Shown here: positions 44,484 to 53,269 of the stretch, piece by piece
Layout: each line of letters begins with the position of its first letter
Numbering within the stretch: the stretch's first letter is position 1
Origin: Cupriavidus taiwanensis
Lineage (GTDB): Bacteria; Pseudomonadota; Gammaproteobacteria; Burkholderiales; Burkholderiaceae
DNA length: 64,000 nt
Direction: 5' to 3'
Assembly (NCBI RefSeq): GCF_900250115.1
Contig: NZ_LT984804.1
Location: forward strand, 682,001 to 746,000
The notes under the pieces: generated by a model
What the model was told of the DNA's origin: nothing
Seen by the model: the letters and a program-made list of their open reading frames with translations, nothing else
Database searches by the model: none
Position numbers and translations under genes: made by a program

Positions 44484-44507
44484 GTTCAAAAATGAACTAG
44501 ATGTTCA
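44484..44507. promoter_or_regulatory. Triple half-site operator before FAD monooxygenase
   Basis: Three copies of one pentamer alternate in orientation: GTTCA (44484-44488), TGAAC (44493-44497), GTTCA (44503-44507). Adjacent copies form perfect inverted repeats with spacers of 4 and 5 bases. IclR proteins such as PcaU/PobR use sites with three half-sites. The site is 25 bases before the monooxygenase start. Confidence 0.55.
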
Positions 44508-44630
44508 TAAAAATATATGGGTGAGAGAAGGGAGCGTCAATTAAGGGGGAACCCTAGGCGGGGTCTGGGAGGCAATGCGGTGGTTTATCGTTCTTGGCGG
44601 GCGTGGCTGTTTCGCCGGCGTAGCCGGCGA

Positions 44631-45295
44631 GTCACTTTTTGGCCGAGCGCCAAAAAGTAACCAAAAAACGCGTCGCCTAAGCGGCTGGCTAAGGCGGCGT
44701 TAGTGGTTCCAGCGGTGGTGACTTGCGGTCAGGCGGTTGGTGGTTCGACCCTGCTGACACTACCTGGAGGTGCCTGGCGTTCGAGGGGATGGACGAATCC
44801 GACTTTAGGTCGGTGGCAGCCTGCTAACGGCGTTATTGGCGGGACGCCTACGGCTGCGCTGCGCGCGCTCCCTAACGCAGGTCTACTGCACTGGCACGGA
44901 GCGCGTCGCTGCGCTCGCACGCGCTGTCGTGGCGCGCCCCTCCAGGGGACTCCTGCGCCGAAGCGAAGCGAATCGTTCGCACGCACCGAAAAGCGCTAAG
45001 CGAACGCAGCGAAGCGTTCCGTGCCAGGGCAGACGCCCCGCGATACTGACGGCGCAGCAGCCGTAGGCGTTCCTACGACAAGGCCCGCAGCAGGCGGCCA
45101 CCGAGCGCTCTGGGCTCGTTCAAACACCACGCCAACGCCCCTGCCACCGTGGCGCACCCCTGCGGCAGGCAGTCCAGCTATGTGAGGAAGCCCAGCCCCG
45201 TACGAAAACCCCCAGGCACACTACGATAAGACATGCCGCCCGCACGGCAGTAAACGCGCTTTTTGTTACTTTTTGGCGCTCGGCCAAAAAGTGAC
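44631..45295. repeat. Non-coding element with perfect 31-bp terminal inverted repeats
   Basis: The ends 44631-44661 and 45265-45295 are exact reverse complements over 31 bases. Each end is itself a hairpin: arms ACTTTTTGG and CCAAAAAGT around a short G+C centre. The roughly 600 bases between them show no credible gene: open frames there are short, poor in normal codon usage, and lack family signals. The interior is rich in short GCG/CGC-containing self-complementary stretches. The gap between genes here (44460-45391) is the largest in the window. It may be a non-autonomous mobile element or a structured extragenic repeat. Confidence 0.7.
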
Positions 45296-45391
45296 CCGCC
45301 CAGGAGGGCGGAACCACGCGGTTCAACAGCCGACAGCATGTCACCAACAGCGACCACCCCCAAAAAATCGGTCGCACGTAGCCCCCCACCC

Positions 45392-46627
45392 TCAAAGCCC
45401 CAACACAACCTTCGCAATGATATTGCGCTGGATCTCATTAGACCCCCCGTAAATCGAAGCCTTGCGATAGTTGAAATAACGCGGCGCCAGCACAGCCACA
45501 TAGTCCGGCCCAACTCGCAGCGGCGCCTCGCGTCCCTGCAATTCAGCCCAGGTGTCCTGCATAAACGGCAGCGCCGCAGGCCCCGCCGCCTCTACCGCAA
45601 GCTCGCTAACCGCCTGCAGCGTCTCGGTGCCCGTGAGCTTGAGCATGCTCGATGCGGCACCGATCGAGGTGCCCGATTCCACCCCGGAAAACACCCGCAA
45701 TTCCACCGCTTCCAGCGCCGCCGCACGCAGGTGCAGCGGGGCCAGTTTGCGCCGGAACACCGGGTCGTCCAGCAGCCGCCCACCGTCGTCGCCAGGCTGA
45801 TCCGCGGCGATCTCCGCGATCTTGGACAATTGCTTGCGCAGCATCGGGCTATACGTGCCGCCACGCTCGAATTCCAGCAGGTACTTGGCGTAGGTCCAGC
45901 CCTTGCCTTCCTCGCCGATGCGGTTGGCCACCGGCACCCGCACGTTCTCGAAGAAGACCTGGTTCACCTCCTGCTGGCCGGGCATCGGGCCGTCCAGCGT
46001 CGGCAGCGCCGACACCGTGATGCCGGGCGTGTGCATGTCGAGCAGCAGGAACGAAATCCCTTCCTGGCGCTTCGATTCGCGGCTGGTGCGCACCAGGCAG
46101 AACATCCAGTCGGCCCACTGCGCATGCGTGGTCCAGATCTTGGAGCCGTTCAGGAGGTAGTGCTCGCCGTCGCCGTCGATGCCGTGGTCGGCGCGCAGTT
46201 GCAGCGACGCCAGGTCCGAGCCGGAGTTGGGCTCGGAGTAGCCCTGGCACCACCAGACGTCGGAGCTGAGGATGGGCGGCAGGAAGCGCTGCTTCTGCTC
46301 GGGCGTGCCGTACTTCATGATCACCGGCGCCACCATCTTCAGGCCCATCGGCGATACCGGCGGACATCCCGCCGCGGCCAGTTCGGACTGGAAGATAAAG
46401 CGCTCCGCCGCGCTCCATCCCGGCCCGCCATATTCCTTCGGCCAGTTCGGCGCGGCCCAGCCGCGCGCGTGCAGCGCCTTCTGCCAGCGCACCTGTCCGG
46501 CCTTGTCGAGGTAGCCGTTCTTGGACTGCGCCATCATCGCGCGCAGGTCGGCGTCATAGGCCTGGGCAATCCAGGCGCGCACTTCTTCGCGGAACCGCTG
46601 GTCTTGCGGGGAGAGATCGAGATGCAT
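45392..46627 (-). CDS. Acyl-CoA dehydrogenase
   Basis: A 411-residue acyl-CoA dehydrogenase. The family motifs YSEPNSGSDLASL (residues about 130-142) and K-I-W-T-T-H-A are intact, and the C-terminus has the N-E-I-Q-R-N-I-I-A-K motif. It resembles the larger-subunit partner of paired dehydrogenases often found in steroid or side-chain degradation. ATG 46627 is used, with GAGG upstream. It follows a second acyl-CoA dehydrogenase gene after about 40 bases; the two may form a heteromer. Confidence 0.93.
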   Translation of the reverse strand: MHLDLSPQDQRFREEVRAWIAQAYDADLRAMMAQSKNGYLDKAGQVRWQKALHARGWAAPNWPKEYGGPGWSAAERFIFQSELAAAGCPPVSPMGLKMVAPVIMKYGTPEQKQRFLPPILSSDVWWCQGYSEPNSGSDLASLQLRADHGIDGDGEHYLLNGSKIWTTHAQWADWMFCLVRTSRESKRQEGISFLLLDMHTPGITVSALPTLDGPMPGQQEVNQVFFENVRVPVANRIGEEGKGWTYAKYLLEFERGGTYSPMLRKQLSKIAEIAADQPGDDGGRLLDDPVFRRKLAPLHLRAAALEAVELRVFSGVESGTSIGAASSMLKLTGTETLQAVSELAVEAAGPAALPFMQDTWAELQGREAPLRVGPDYVAVLAPRYFNYRKASIYGGSNEIQRNIIAKVVLGL

Positions 46628-46668
46628 CGACGGGCCTCGCTGGTATTCGATGGTGGATAGGGGCGGCT

Positions 46669-47820
46669 TCAGGCTGCGGCCCGGATGGGATAGAGCAGGT
46701 CGGCATAGCGGCGCAGGTGGTGCTCGGCCGAGCCGAACTGCAGGTCGATTGCGGTGACACGCTTGAAGTAGTGGCCTACGGCCAGTTCTTCGGTCACGCC
46801 CATGCCGCCGTGGATCTGCACCGCGCCCTGGCCGACGAAGGTGCCCGCCTGGCCGGCCTGGATCTTCGCCGCGCACGCGGCCTGCGCGCGCACCGCCGGC
46901 GTGCCGGCGGCCTGCATCGCCGCCACCTGGGTCAGCGCCACCGATTGCTCCAGCTGCATGTACATATCGGCCATGCGGTGCTGCAGCGCCTGGAAGGTGC
47001 CGATCGGCACGCCGAACTGCTTGCGCTGGCGCGCGTAGTCGATGGTGTCGGCCAGCATGCGCGCCATCGCGCCATTGGCTTCGGCGGCCAGCGCGATCAT
47101 GGCGTGGTCGCACAGCTGCTCGATCAGCGGCAGCGCTGCACCTTCTTCGCCGATGCGCTGGCAGGCCGGCACCTGCACGTTGTCGAGCAGCACCTCGGCG
47201 CCGCGCTGGCCGTCGAAGGTGGGATATCCGCGCAGCGTCACGCCCGGCGCGTCGCGCGCGATCCAGAACAGGCTGATGCCGCCCTGGTCCCGGCGTGCGC
47301 CGCCGCTACGCGCGCTGACCAGCAGATGCGAGACGAACGGTGCGCCCGCCACGGCGTGCTTGTGGCCGCTGAGCCGGTAGCCGTCCCCCTGGCGCGTGGC
47401 GCTGGCCTGCACGTCGTGCCGGCAGTAGCGGCTGGCGGGCTCGGCATGGGCCCACGCCACCGTGGCTTCGCCGCCGATGATGGCCGGGATCCACTGCGCC
47501 GCCAGCTCGGGGCTGCCGTGCAGCAGCGCGCCGCCGCCCAGCACCACGGTGCCCAGGTAGGGCTCCAGCACCAGGTGCCGGCCGAGCTGTTCCATCACCA
47601 CCATATGCTCGACCGCGCCGCCGCCCATGCCGCCGAGGTGCTCGGGAAACGCGGCGCCGAGGATGCCCAGGTCGCGCGCAAACGCGCGCCAGCAGTCCGG
47701 GCGCCAACCCGCCGCGGACTGCGCCGCGGCGCGGCGGGCTTCGAAATCGTAGTGATCGGCGAGGTAGCGCGCGAGCGTGTCGCGCAGCATCGACTGTTCT
47801 TCCCTGAACTGGAAATCCAC
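46669..47820 (-). CDS. Acyl-CoA dehydrogenase (second of pair)
   Basis: A 383-residue acyl-CoA dehydrogenase of the shorter, more divergent type. The motif region reads AWAHAEPASRY rather than the usual S-E-P-x-x-G-S-D, so FAD binding may depend on its partner. The C-terminus has QIHGGMGVTEELAVGHYF. GTG 47818-47820 is the start, with AAGGAG upstream. Two-gene FadE pairs acting as alpha2beta2 enzymes are known for sterol and bile-acid side chains; this layout fits but is not proof. A palindrome box lies 79 bases upstream. Confidence 0.92.
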   Translation of the reverse strand: MDFQFREEQSMLRDTLARYLADHYDFEARRAAAQSAAGWRPDCWRAFARDLGILGAAFPEHLGGMGGGAVEHMVVMEQLGRHLVLEPYLGTVVLGGGALLHGSPELAAQWIPAIIGGEATVAWAHAEPASRYCRHDVQASATRQGDGYRLSGHKHAVAGAPFVSHLLVSARSGGARRDQGGISLFWIARDAPGVTLRGYPTFDGQRGAEVLLDNVQVPACQRIGEEGAALPLIEQLCDHAMIALAAEANGAMARMLADTIDYARQRKQFGVPIGTFQALQHRMADMYMQLEQSVALTQVAAMQAAGTPAVRAQAACAAKIQAGQAGTFVGQGAVQIHGGMGVTEELAVGHYFKRVTAIDLQFGSAEHHLRRYADLLYPIRAAA

Positions 47821-47899
47821 CTTGGCTCCTTCGGATAAGGGTGAGGCGTGAGGGCGGTAGCGTGGCGGTCATCTTCCGGCCAGGCAGCAGGGCGGCGCA

Positions 47900-47915
47900 T
47901 CGTCGCATCGGACGA
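47900..47915 (-). promoter_or_regulatory. Acyl-CoA palindrome box 2
   Basis: TCGTCGCATCGGACGA: arms TCGTC and GACGA with a variant centre. It lies 79 bases before the minus-strand acyl-CoA dehydrogenase start. Its partner for the divergent ligase is at 47980, also about 78 bases from its gene. Confidence 0.55.
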
Positions 47916-47979
47916 AGCTGAACCCCTGCCCGCAGCCGCGTTCCTTTGCGGCGCTGCGGCAAAACACGGTCGCGCCGCT

Positions 47980-47995
47980 TCGTCGCTTCCGACGA
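47980..47995 (+). promoter_or_regulatory. Acyl-CoA palindrome box 3
   Basis: TCGTCGCTTCCGACGA, the perfect form (arms TCGTCG/CGACGA, centre CTTC). It lies 78 bases before the acyl-CoA synthetase start at 48074 in the 253-base divergent spacer. Confidence 0.65.
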
Positions 47996-48073
47996 TGGTC
48001 AAACCGGCCAGGGTTCCGAGAATGCGGAATCGGCATCCGCCCACCCACCAACCCAGTCGAGGAGCACCACGCC

Positions 48074-49621
48074 ATGCATCCGCACATCCACGCGCAGCGC
48101 ACGCCCGACAAGCCCGCCGTCATCATGGGCGGCAGCGGCGCCGTCGTCACCTACCGCGAGCTGGACCAGCGCTCGAACCAGGTCGCGCACCTGTTCCGCA
48201 AGCTGGGCCTGCAGCCCGGCGACCGCGTGGCCTTCATGGTGGAGAACCATGCGCGGCTGTTCGAGCTGTGCTGGGGTGCGCAGCGCAGCGGCATCGTCTA
48301 TATCTGCCTGAGCACGCGCCTGAACGCCGCCGACGCGGCCTATATCGTCAATGACAGCGGCGCGCGCGTGCTGGTCACCACGCACGCGCAGGCCGAGATC
48401 GCCGCGGCGCTGAGCGGGCAGACGCCGGCTCTGCAGGCGCGCCTGATGCTGGATGGCACGGTGCCGGGCTATGACGGCTACGAGACCGCGCTGGCCGGCT
48501 GCCCGGCCACGCGCATCGCCGACGAAGTGACCGGCGGCGACATGCTGTATTCGTCGGGCACCACCGGCCGGCCCAAAGGCGTGTACGCGCCCCCGTCGAG
48601 CCCCGACATCGACGCGCCGACGACGCTGACCGCGCTGTGCCAGCGGCTCTACGGCTTCGATGCCGACACGCGCTACCTGTCGCCGGCGCCGCTGTACCAC
48701 GCGGCGCCGCTGCGGTACAACATGTCGGTGCAGGCGCTGGGCGGCACCGCGGTGGTGATGGAGCATTTCGACGCCGAGCAGTTCCTGCGCCTGGTGCAGC
48801 AACACCGCATCACGCATACGCAGCTGGTGCCGACCATGTTCTCGCGCATGCTCAAGCTGCCGGAGGCGCAGCGGCAGGCCTATGACGTATCGTCGCTGCG
48901 CGTGGCGATCCACGCGGCCGCGCCATGCCCGGTGCAGGTCAAGGAAGCGATGATCGCGTGGTGGGGGCCGGTGATCTGGGAGTACTACGCCGGCACCGAG
49001 GGCAACGGCGTGACCGTGGTCGACACGCCGCAATGGCTGGAACGCAAGGGCACGGTGGGCCGGGCCATGGTCGGCAAGCTGCGCATCTGCGGGCCGGACG
49101 GCGCGCTGCTGCCGCCGGGCGAGCCGGGCACGATCTACTTTGCCGAGGGCCGCCCGTTCACGTACCACAACGACGCGGCCAGGACCGCGGAGACCCGTCA
49201 TCCGCAGCATCCGGACTGGAGCACCATCGGCGATGTCGGCTACGTCGACGCGGACGGCTATCTGTACCTGACCGACCGCAAGGCCAACATGATCATCTCC
49301 GGCGGCGTCAACATCTACCCGCAGGAGGCCGAGAACCTGCTGATGACGCATCCGAAGGTGATGGATGTCGCCGTGATCGGCGTGCCCAACGAGGACTTCG
49401 GCGAAGAGGTCAAGGCCGTGGTGCAGCCCGCCGACATGGGCCAGGCCGGGCCCGAACTGGCGGCCGAGCTGATCGCGTTCTGCCGCGCCAACCTGTCGGC
49501 GCTCAAGTGCCCGCGCTCGGTCGACTTCGAGCCCGAATTGCCGCGCCTGCCCACCGGCAAGCTGCTCAAGCGGCTGCTACGCGACCGCTACTGGGCCGGA
49601 CACGCCAGCAAGCTGGTGTGA
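48074..49621 (+). CDS. AMP-forming acyl-CoA synthetase
   Basis: A 515-residue ANL-family ligase. It has the P-loop YSSGTTGRPKGV (residues about 158-169), the A5 motif EYYAGTEGNG, and the hinge and C-terminal Lys regions (T-D-R-K-A-N-M-I-I-S-G-G-V-N-I-Y-P, then L-P-T-G-K-L-L-K). It activates an unknown acid, probably for the divergent dehydrogenase pair. ATG 48074 follows GGAG. It carries its own copy of the shared palindrome. Confidence 0.93.
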   Translation: MHPHIHAQRTPDKPAVIMGGSGAVVTYRELDQRSNQVAHLFRKLGLQPGDRVAFMVENHARLFELCWGAQRSGIVYICLSTRLNAADAAYIVNDSGARVLVTTHAQAEIAAALSGQTPALQARLMLDGTVPGYDGYETALAGCPATRIADEVTGGDMLYSSGTTGRPKGVYAPPSSPDIDAPTTLTALCQRLYGFDADTRYLSPAPLYHAAPLRYNMSVQALGGTAVVMEHFDAEQFLRLVQQHRITHTQLVPTMFSRMLKLPEAQRQAYDVSSLRVAIHAAAPCPVQVKEAMIAWWGPVIWEYYAGTEGNGVTVVDTPQWLERKGTVGRAMVGKLRICGPDGALLPPGEPGTIYFAEGRPFTYHNDAARTAETRHPQHPDWSTIGDVGYVDADGYLYLTDRKANMIISGGVNIYPQEAENLLMTHPKVMDVAVIGVPNEDFGEEVKAVVQPADMGQAGPELAAELIAFCRANLSALKCPRSVDFEPELPRLPTGKLLKRLLRDRYWAGHASKLV

Positions 49622-49791
49622 GGCACCGGCAAGCGCTGCCCTGCCGCTGCCCGCGTTTTCGCCAGCGCAGCGGTTTACGTCATAATGCCTCGCTACACCA
49701 CAGCCACGGCCGCCCGCCTGCATCCTGCAGCGCCGGGGGCGCATGGCGTGCCCGGCAAGGGCCGCGATGTGCGGGAGACCACTGACAGCCA

Positions 49792-52551
49792 ATGGCAAGT
49801 ATCGAGGAGACCGGACGGCGCACGCCGCCACCTGCAGGCGCGGCATCGCTGGCCGCCAAGCTGCGTCCGCCGCTGCTGAGCCCGTTCCAGGTCCAGCGCG
49901 CGGCGATCTGCGATGCCGTGTGCGCGGCGGGCTTCGTCAAGCTGGTGCTGGTGCGCGCACCCGCCGGCTTCGGCAAGACCACCGCCATGCTCCAGTGCCG
50001 CGCGCGGCTCGAGGCCGCCGGCGGCCGCACCGCGTGGCTGACGCTGGACCGCTCCGACAATGACACCTCGCGCTTCCTCGGCTCGATCGAGGCCGCCATC
50101 GCGCAGGGCCTGGGCAGCGGCGCGCCGGACCGGTCCGCGCGCGAGGCGCTGGCGCAGGATCCGGGCGAGCAGGCGCTGGCGCTGATCGACCGCCTCGCCA
50201 GCCATCACGGCGACTTCACGCTGTTCCTCGACGATTTCGAAGCGGTGCAGAACGCCGCGGTGGCGGGACTGGTCTGGCAGCTGGTGGAAAGCCTGCCGCC
50301 GGGCTGCCGCGTGGTGATCGGCACGCGCTGGGTGCCCGAAACCGGGCTGGCGCGCTTGCGCGCGCGTGGCGAGCTGCTCGAGATCGAGCCGGCGCAGCTG
50401 CGTTTTTCCGCCGACGAGACTGCCTCCTTCCTGCGCCAGGCGCGCGGGCTGAAGCTGGAGCAGTCCGCCATCAGCGTGCTGCACCGGCGCACCGAGGGCT
50501 GGGCCACGGCACTGTGGCTGGCGTCGGTGGCGCTGGAGCGGCGCACCCAGCCGGAGGGCTTTATCGCCGGCTTCTCGGGCTCGAACGCGGCCATTGCCGA
50601 TTACCTGGTCGAAGACGTGTTCCTGCACCTGCCCGAAGCGGTGCGCGACTTCCTGCTGCGTACCTCGATCCTCGACCAGCTATGCGGGCCGCTGTGCGAT
50701 GCGGTGTGCCAGCCGGCAGCCGGCAGCAGCGAGGAGATCCTGGCCTGGCTGGAGCGCGCCAACCTGTTCCTGCTGCCGCTGGAAAGCGAACGCTATGGCG
50801 AGCGCGGCTCCGGCGCCAAGTCCGAGCAATGGTATCGGTATCACAGCCTGTTCTCCGGTTTCCTGCGCGCGCAACTGGCGCAGGCAATGCCCGAGTCGGT
50901 GCCGCGGCTGCACCTGTCGGCGTCGCGCTGGTATGAGTCGCAGGGGCGCCTGGTGCCCGCGATCGAACATGCCTTCGCCGCCGGTGCGCTGGCGCATGCG
51001 CTGCAGTTGCTCGACAGCGCCGCCGACGACCTGCTGGCGCAGGGCCGCATGCGGCTGCTGACGCGCTGGCTGGAGTCGGTGCCCGCCGAGGACCTGGCCC
51101 GGCTGCCCAAGCTGCAGATCGCGCGCGTGTGGGCGGTGTCGTTCACGCGCGGGCCGGCCGAAGCGATCGCGCTGCTGCAGCAGATTCCCACCGAGGGCGC
51201 GGCCGGCGACCTGCTGGCCCATATCCGCGCGTTGCGCCACATGCTGCTGAACATGATGGACCGCTTCGACGACGCGCGCGCCTTCGCCCGCAACGAGCTG
51301 CCGCCGTTGCCGATGGGCTATGCTTTCCCCGATGCGATCCTGGCTACCTCGATGGCGCGGCTGGCCGCGGTGGCCGGCGATTATCCCGAAGCGCGCCGGC
51401 TGCTGCAGGTGGCGCGGCACGCGGTGCGCGGGTCCGACAGCAACTTCAACAAGATCTTCTCGGAATCGGTCGAGGGCCTGATCGATCTGCGCCAGGGCCG
51501 GCTGCAGCAGGCGCTGGCGCGCTTCCGCATCGCCGCCAGCACGATGCTGCCGAACCGCTTCGGGCCCACCAACGGCAACGCCATGGCCGGCATCCTGCTG
51601 GCCGAGGGCCTGTACGAGAGCGGCGATCCGGATCGCGCCAGCCGCCTGCTCAATGTCTACCTGCCGCTGTCGCGCGACCTCGGCCTGCCCGACCAGATCA
51701 TCACCGCCCACGCGGTGCTGGCGCGCATCGCCTTCGAGCGCCGCGAGACCGACCAGGCCCACGAATGGCTGGCGCAGCTCGAAGCGCTGGGACATCATCG
51801 CGGCCTGACGCGGCTGGTGATGGCGGCGATGCTGGAGCGCGCCCGCCTGGCGCTGCGCCAGGGCAATGTGCATGCCGCGCAGGAGGCGATCGAGCGCGCC
51901 GCCGATCCGGCGCTGTGGCGCACGCGTCCCGGCGTCAGCTCCTTTGCCAGCGATGTCGAGGACATCACGCTGGGCCGGCTGCGGCTGGACCTGTACGCGC
52001 GTCCCGGCGCGCCGGTGCGCGAGGCCATCGAGCGGGAGCTGGCCGCCGCCGCCGGCAACCAGCTGATGCGCCGCGCCCTCAAGCTGCGCATCCTGCTGGC
52101 GCAGGCGTGGCAGCGCTGCGGCGACGGTGCGCATGCGCTGGTGGTGATGGGCGAGGCGCTGCGCTTCGGCGCGGCCGAGGGCTTCGTGCGCATCTTTGCC
52201 GACGAGGGCGACGATGTGCGCCGGCTGGTGGCCGACGCCTGCGCGCGGCAGGCGGCCAGCCTGCCGGCCCCTTATGTTGAAAAGCTGCTGCAGGCTTGCG
52301 GCCAGGCCGCCGCGGAGCCGCCCGGCGGTGCTGGCCGAGCCGCGCCGCCGGCGCTGGTGGAGCCGCTGACGCCCAAGGAGCAGAAGGTGCTGCACCTGCT
52401 GGCCGAGGGCTACTCCAACGTTGCCATGGCCGAACGCCTGTTCGTGTCCGAGACCACGGTGCGCACGCACCTGCGCAATATCAGCGCCAAGCTGCACGCC
52501 AGCAACCGCACCCAGGCGGTCGCGATCGCGCGCCAGCTCGGCCTGCTCTGA
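49792..52551 (+). CDS. MalT-type LuxR regulator (LAL) with N-terminal ATPase
   Basis: A 919-residue large ATP-binding LuxR-family regulator. The Walker A motif APAGFGKTT is at residues 56-64 and a Walker B-like LFLDDFE at 144-150. A long helical, tetratricopeptide-like middle follows. The C-terminal LuxR HTH is at about 855-915 (L-T-P-K-E-Q-K-V-L-H-L-L-A-E-G, then S-E-T-T-V-R-T-H-L). Such regulators integrate an inducer and ATP to activate catabolic operons (MalT, AlkS, AcoK). It lies centrally among the genes that carry the TCGTCG-CTTC-CGACGA box and is a candidate to bind it; its own promoter lacks that box. Confidence 0.92.
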   Translation: MASIEETGRRTPPPAGAASLAAKLRPPLLSPFQVQRAAICDAVCAAGFVKLVLVRAPAGFGKTTAMLQCRARLEAAGGRTAWLTLDRSDNDTSRFLGSIEAAIAQGLGSGAPDRSAREALAQDPGEQALALIDRLASHHGDFTLFLDDFEAVQNAAVAGLVWQLVESLPPGCRVVIGTRWVPETGLARLRARGELLEIEPAQLRFSADETASFLRQARGLKLEQSAISVLHRRTEGWATALWLASVALERRTQPEGFIAGFSGSNAAIADYLVEDVFLHLPEAVRDFLLRTSILDQLCGPLCDAVCQPAAGSSEEILAWLERANLFLLPLESERYGERGSGAKSEQWYRYHSLFSGFLRAQLAQAMPESVPRLHLSASRWYESQGRLVPAIEHAFAAGALAHALQLLDSAADDLLAQGRMRLLTRWLESVPAEDLARLPKLQIARVWAVSFTRGPAEAIALLQQIPTEGAAGDLLAHIRALRHMLLNMMDRFDDARAFARNELPPLPMGYAFPDAILATSMARLAAVAGDYPEARRLLQVARHAVRGSDSNFNKIFSESVEGLIDLRQGRLQQALARFRIAASTMLPNRFGPTNGNAMAGILLAEGLYESGDPDRASRLLNVYLPLSRDLGLPDQIITAHAVLARIAFERRETDQAHEWLAQLEALGHHRGLTRLVMAAMLERARLALRQGNVHAAQEAIERAADPALWRTRPGVSSFASDVEDITLGRLRLDLYARPGAPVREAIERELAAAAGNQLMRRALKLRILLAQAWQRCGDGAHALVVMGEALRFGAAEGFVRIFADEGDDVRRLVADACARQAASLPAPYVEKLLQACGQAAAEPPGGAGRAAPPALVEPLTPKEQKVLHLLAEGYSNVAMAERLFVSETTVRTHLRNISAKLHASNRTQAVAIARQLGLL

Positions 52552-52560
52552 AGCTGCGAC

Positions 52561-53232
52561 TCAGATTCCGATGAATTCGGTGAATTCCGCCAGCGGCGCG
52601 CGTTCGGCGCGCAGCTGGTTGGCGGGCGCCTCGGGGTCCTCGTAGCCGATCGCCATGCCGCTGAACAGCATGCGTTCGGCCGGCAGCGACAGGAACTGGG
52701 CAACGGTCTGCGGATACATCGCCCAGCACTCCTGCGCGCAGCTGTCCAGGCCTTCCTCGCGCAGCAGCAGCATCACCGTCTGCAGGTACATGCCCAGGTC
52801 CGACCATTGCGGCGGGCCCATGCGCCGGTCCACCGTGCAGAACAGCGCCAGCGGCGCGCCGAAGAAAGTGAAGTTGCTGGCGAACTGCGCCAGCCGCCGC
52901 GCCTTGTCCTGGCGCGGGATGCCGAGGTGGTGGTAGAGCGCCTCGCCCACCTGGAAGCGGCGCTCGCGGTAGGGCGAGACCAGTTCGCGCGGATAGATGT
53001 CGTACTCGCGCGTCTCGCCGGTGGGGGCCTCGGCGATGCGCGCCTGCATGATGCCGAGCAGGCGCTGCAGCGCCTCGCCGCCGACCACATGGATATGCCA
53101 GGGCTGCAGGTTGCCGCCGGACGGGGCGCGCGCCGCGGCGTCGAGCACGCGGCGGATGGCGTCGGGCGCAACGGCCCGGGGCAGGAAGCCGCGGACGGAC
53201 TTGCGGCTGGCGACGGCTTGGCTGACTTTCAT
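52561..53232 (-). CDS. Nitroreductase-family flavoprotein
   Basis: A 223-residue FMN-dependent nitroreductase fold protein. It has the typical opening SRKSVRGFLP (residues about 9-18), A-P-S-G-G-N-L-Q-P-W (about 36-45) and the C-terminal G-M-A-I-G-Y-E-D-P-E-A-P-A-N. Substrates of the family vary widely (nitro compounds, quinones, enones), so no reaction is assigned. It converges with the LAL gene, 9 bases apart, and is followed in the same direction upstream by the crotonase gene. Confidence 0.9.
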   Translation of the reverse strand: MKVSQAVASRKSVRGFLPRAVAPDAIRRVLDAAARAPSGGNLQPWHIHVVGGEALQRLLGIMQARIAEAPTGETREYDIYPRELVSPYRERRFQVGEALYHHLGIPRQDKARRLAQFASNFTFFGAPLALFCTVDRRMGPPQWSDLGMYLQTVMLLLREEGLDSCAQECWAMYPQTVAQFLSLPAERMLFSGMAIGYEDPEAPANQLRAERAPLAEFTEFIGI

Positions 53233-53269
53233 CGGAACTCCCGGAAAAGAATGTTCGACGCGGAGCGTC

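Noticed and set aside
44703..45513. Several open frames of 70-110 codons in the gap between the FAD monooxygenase and acyl-CoA dehydrogenase genes.
   Set aside because: Composition is unlike the neighbours, frames differ in each direction, no ribosome sites or family patterns, and the region has the structure of a non-coding repeat.
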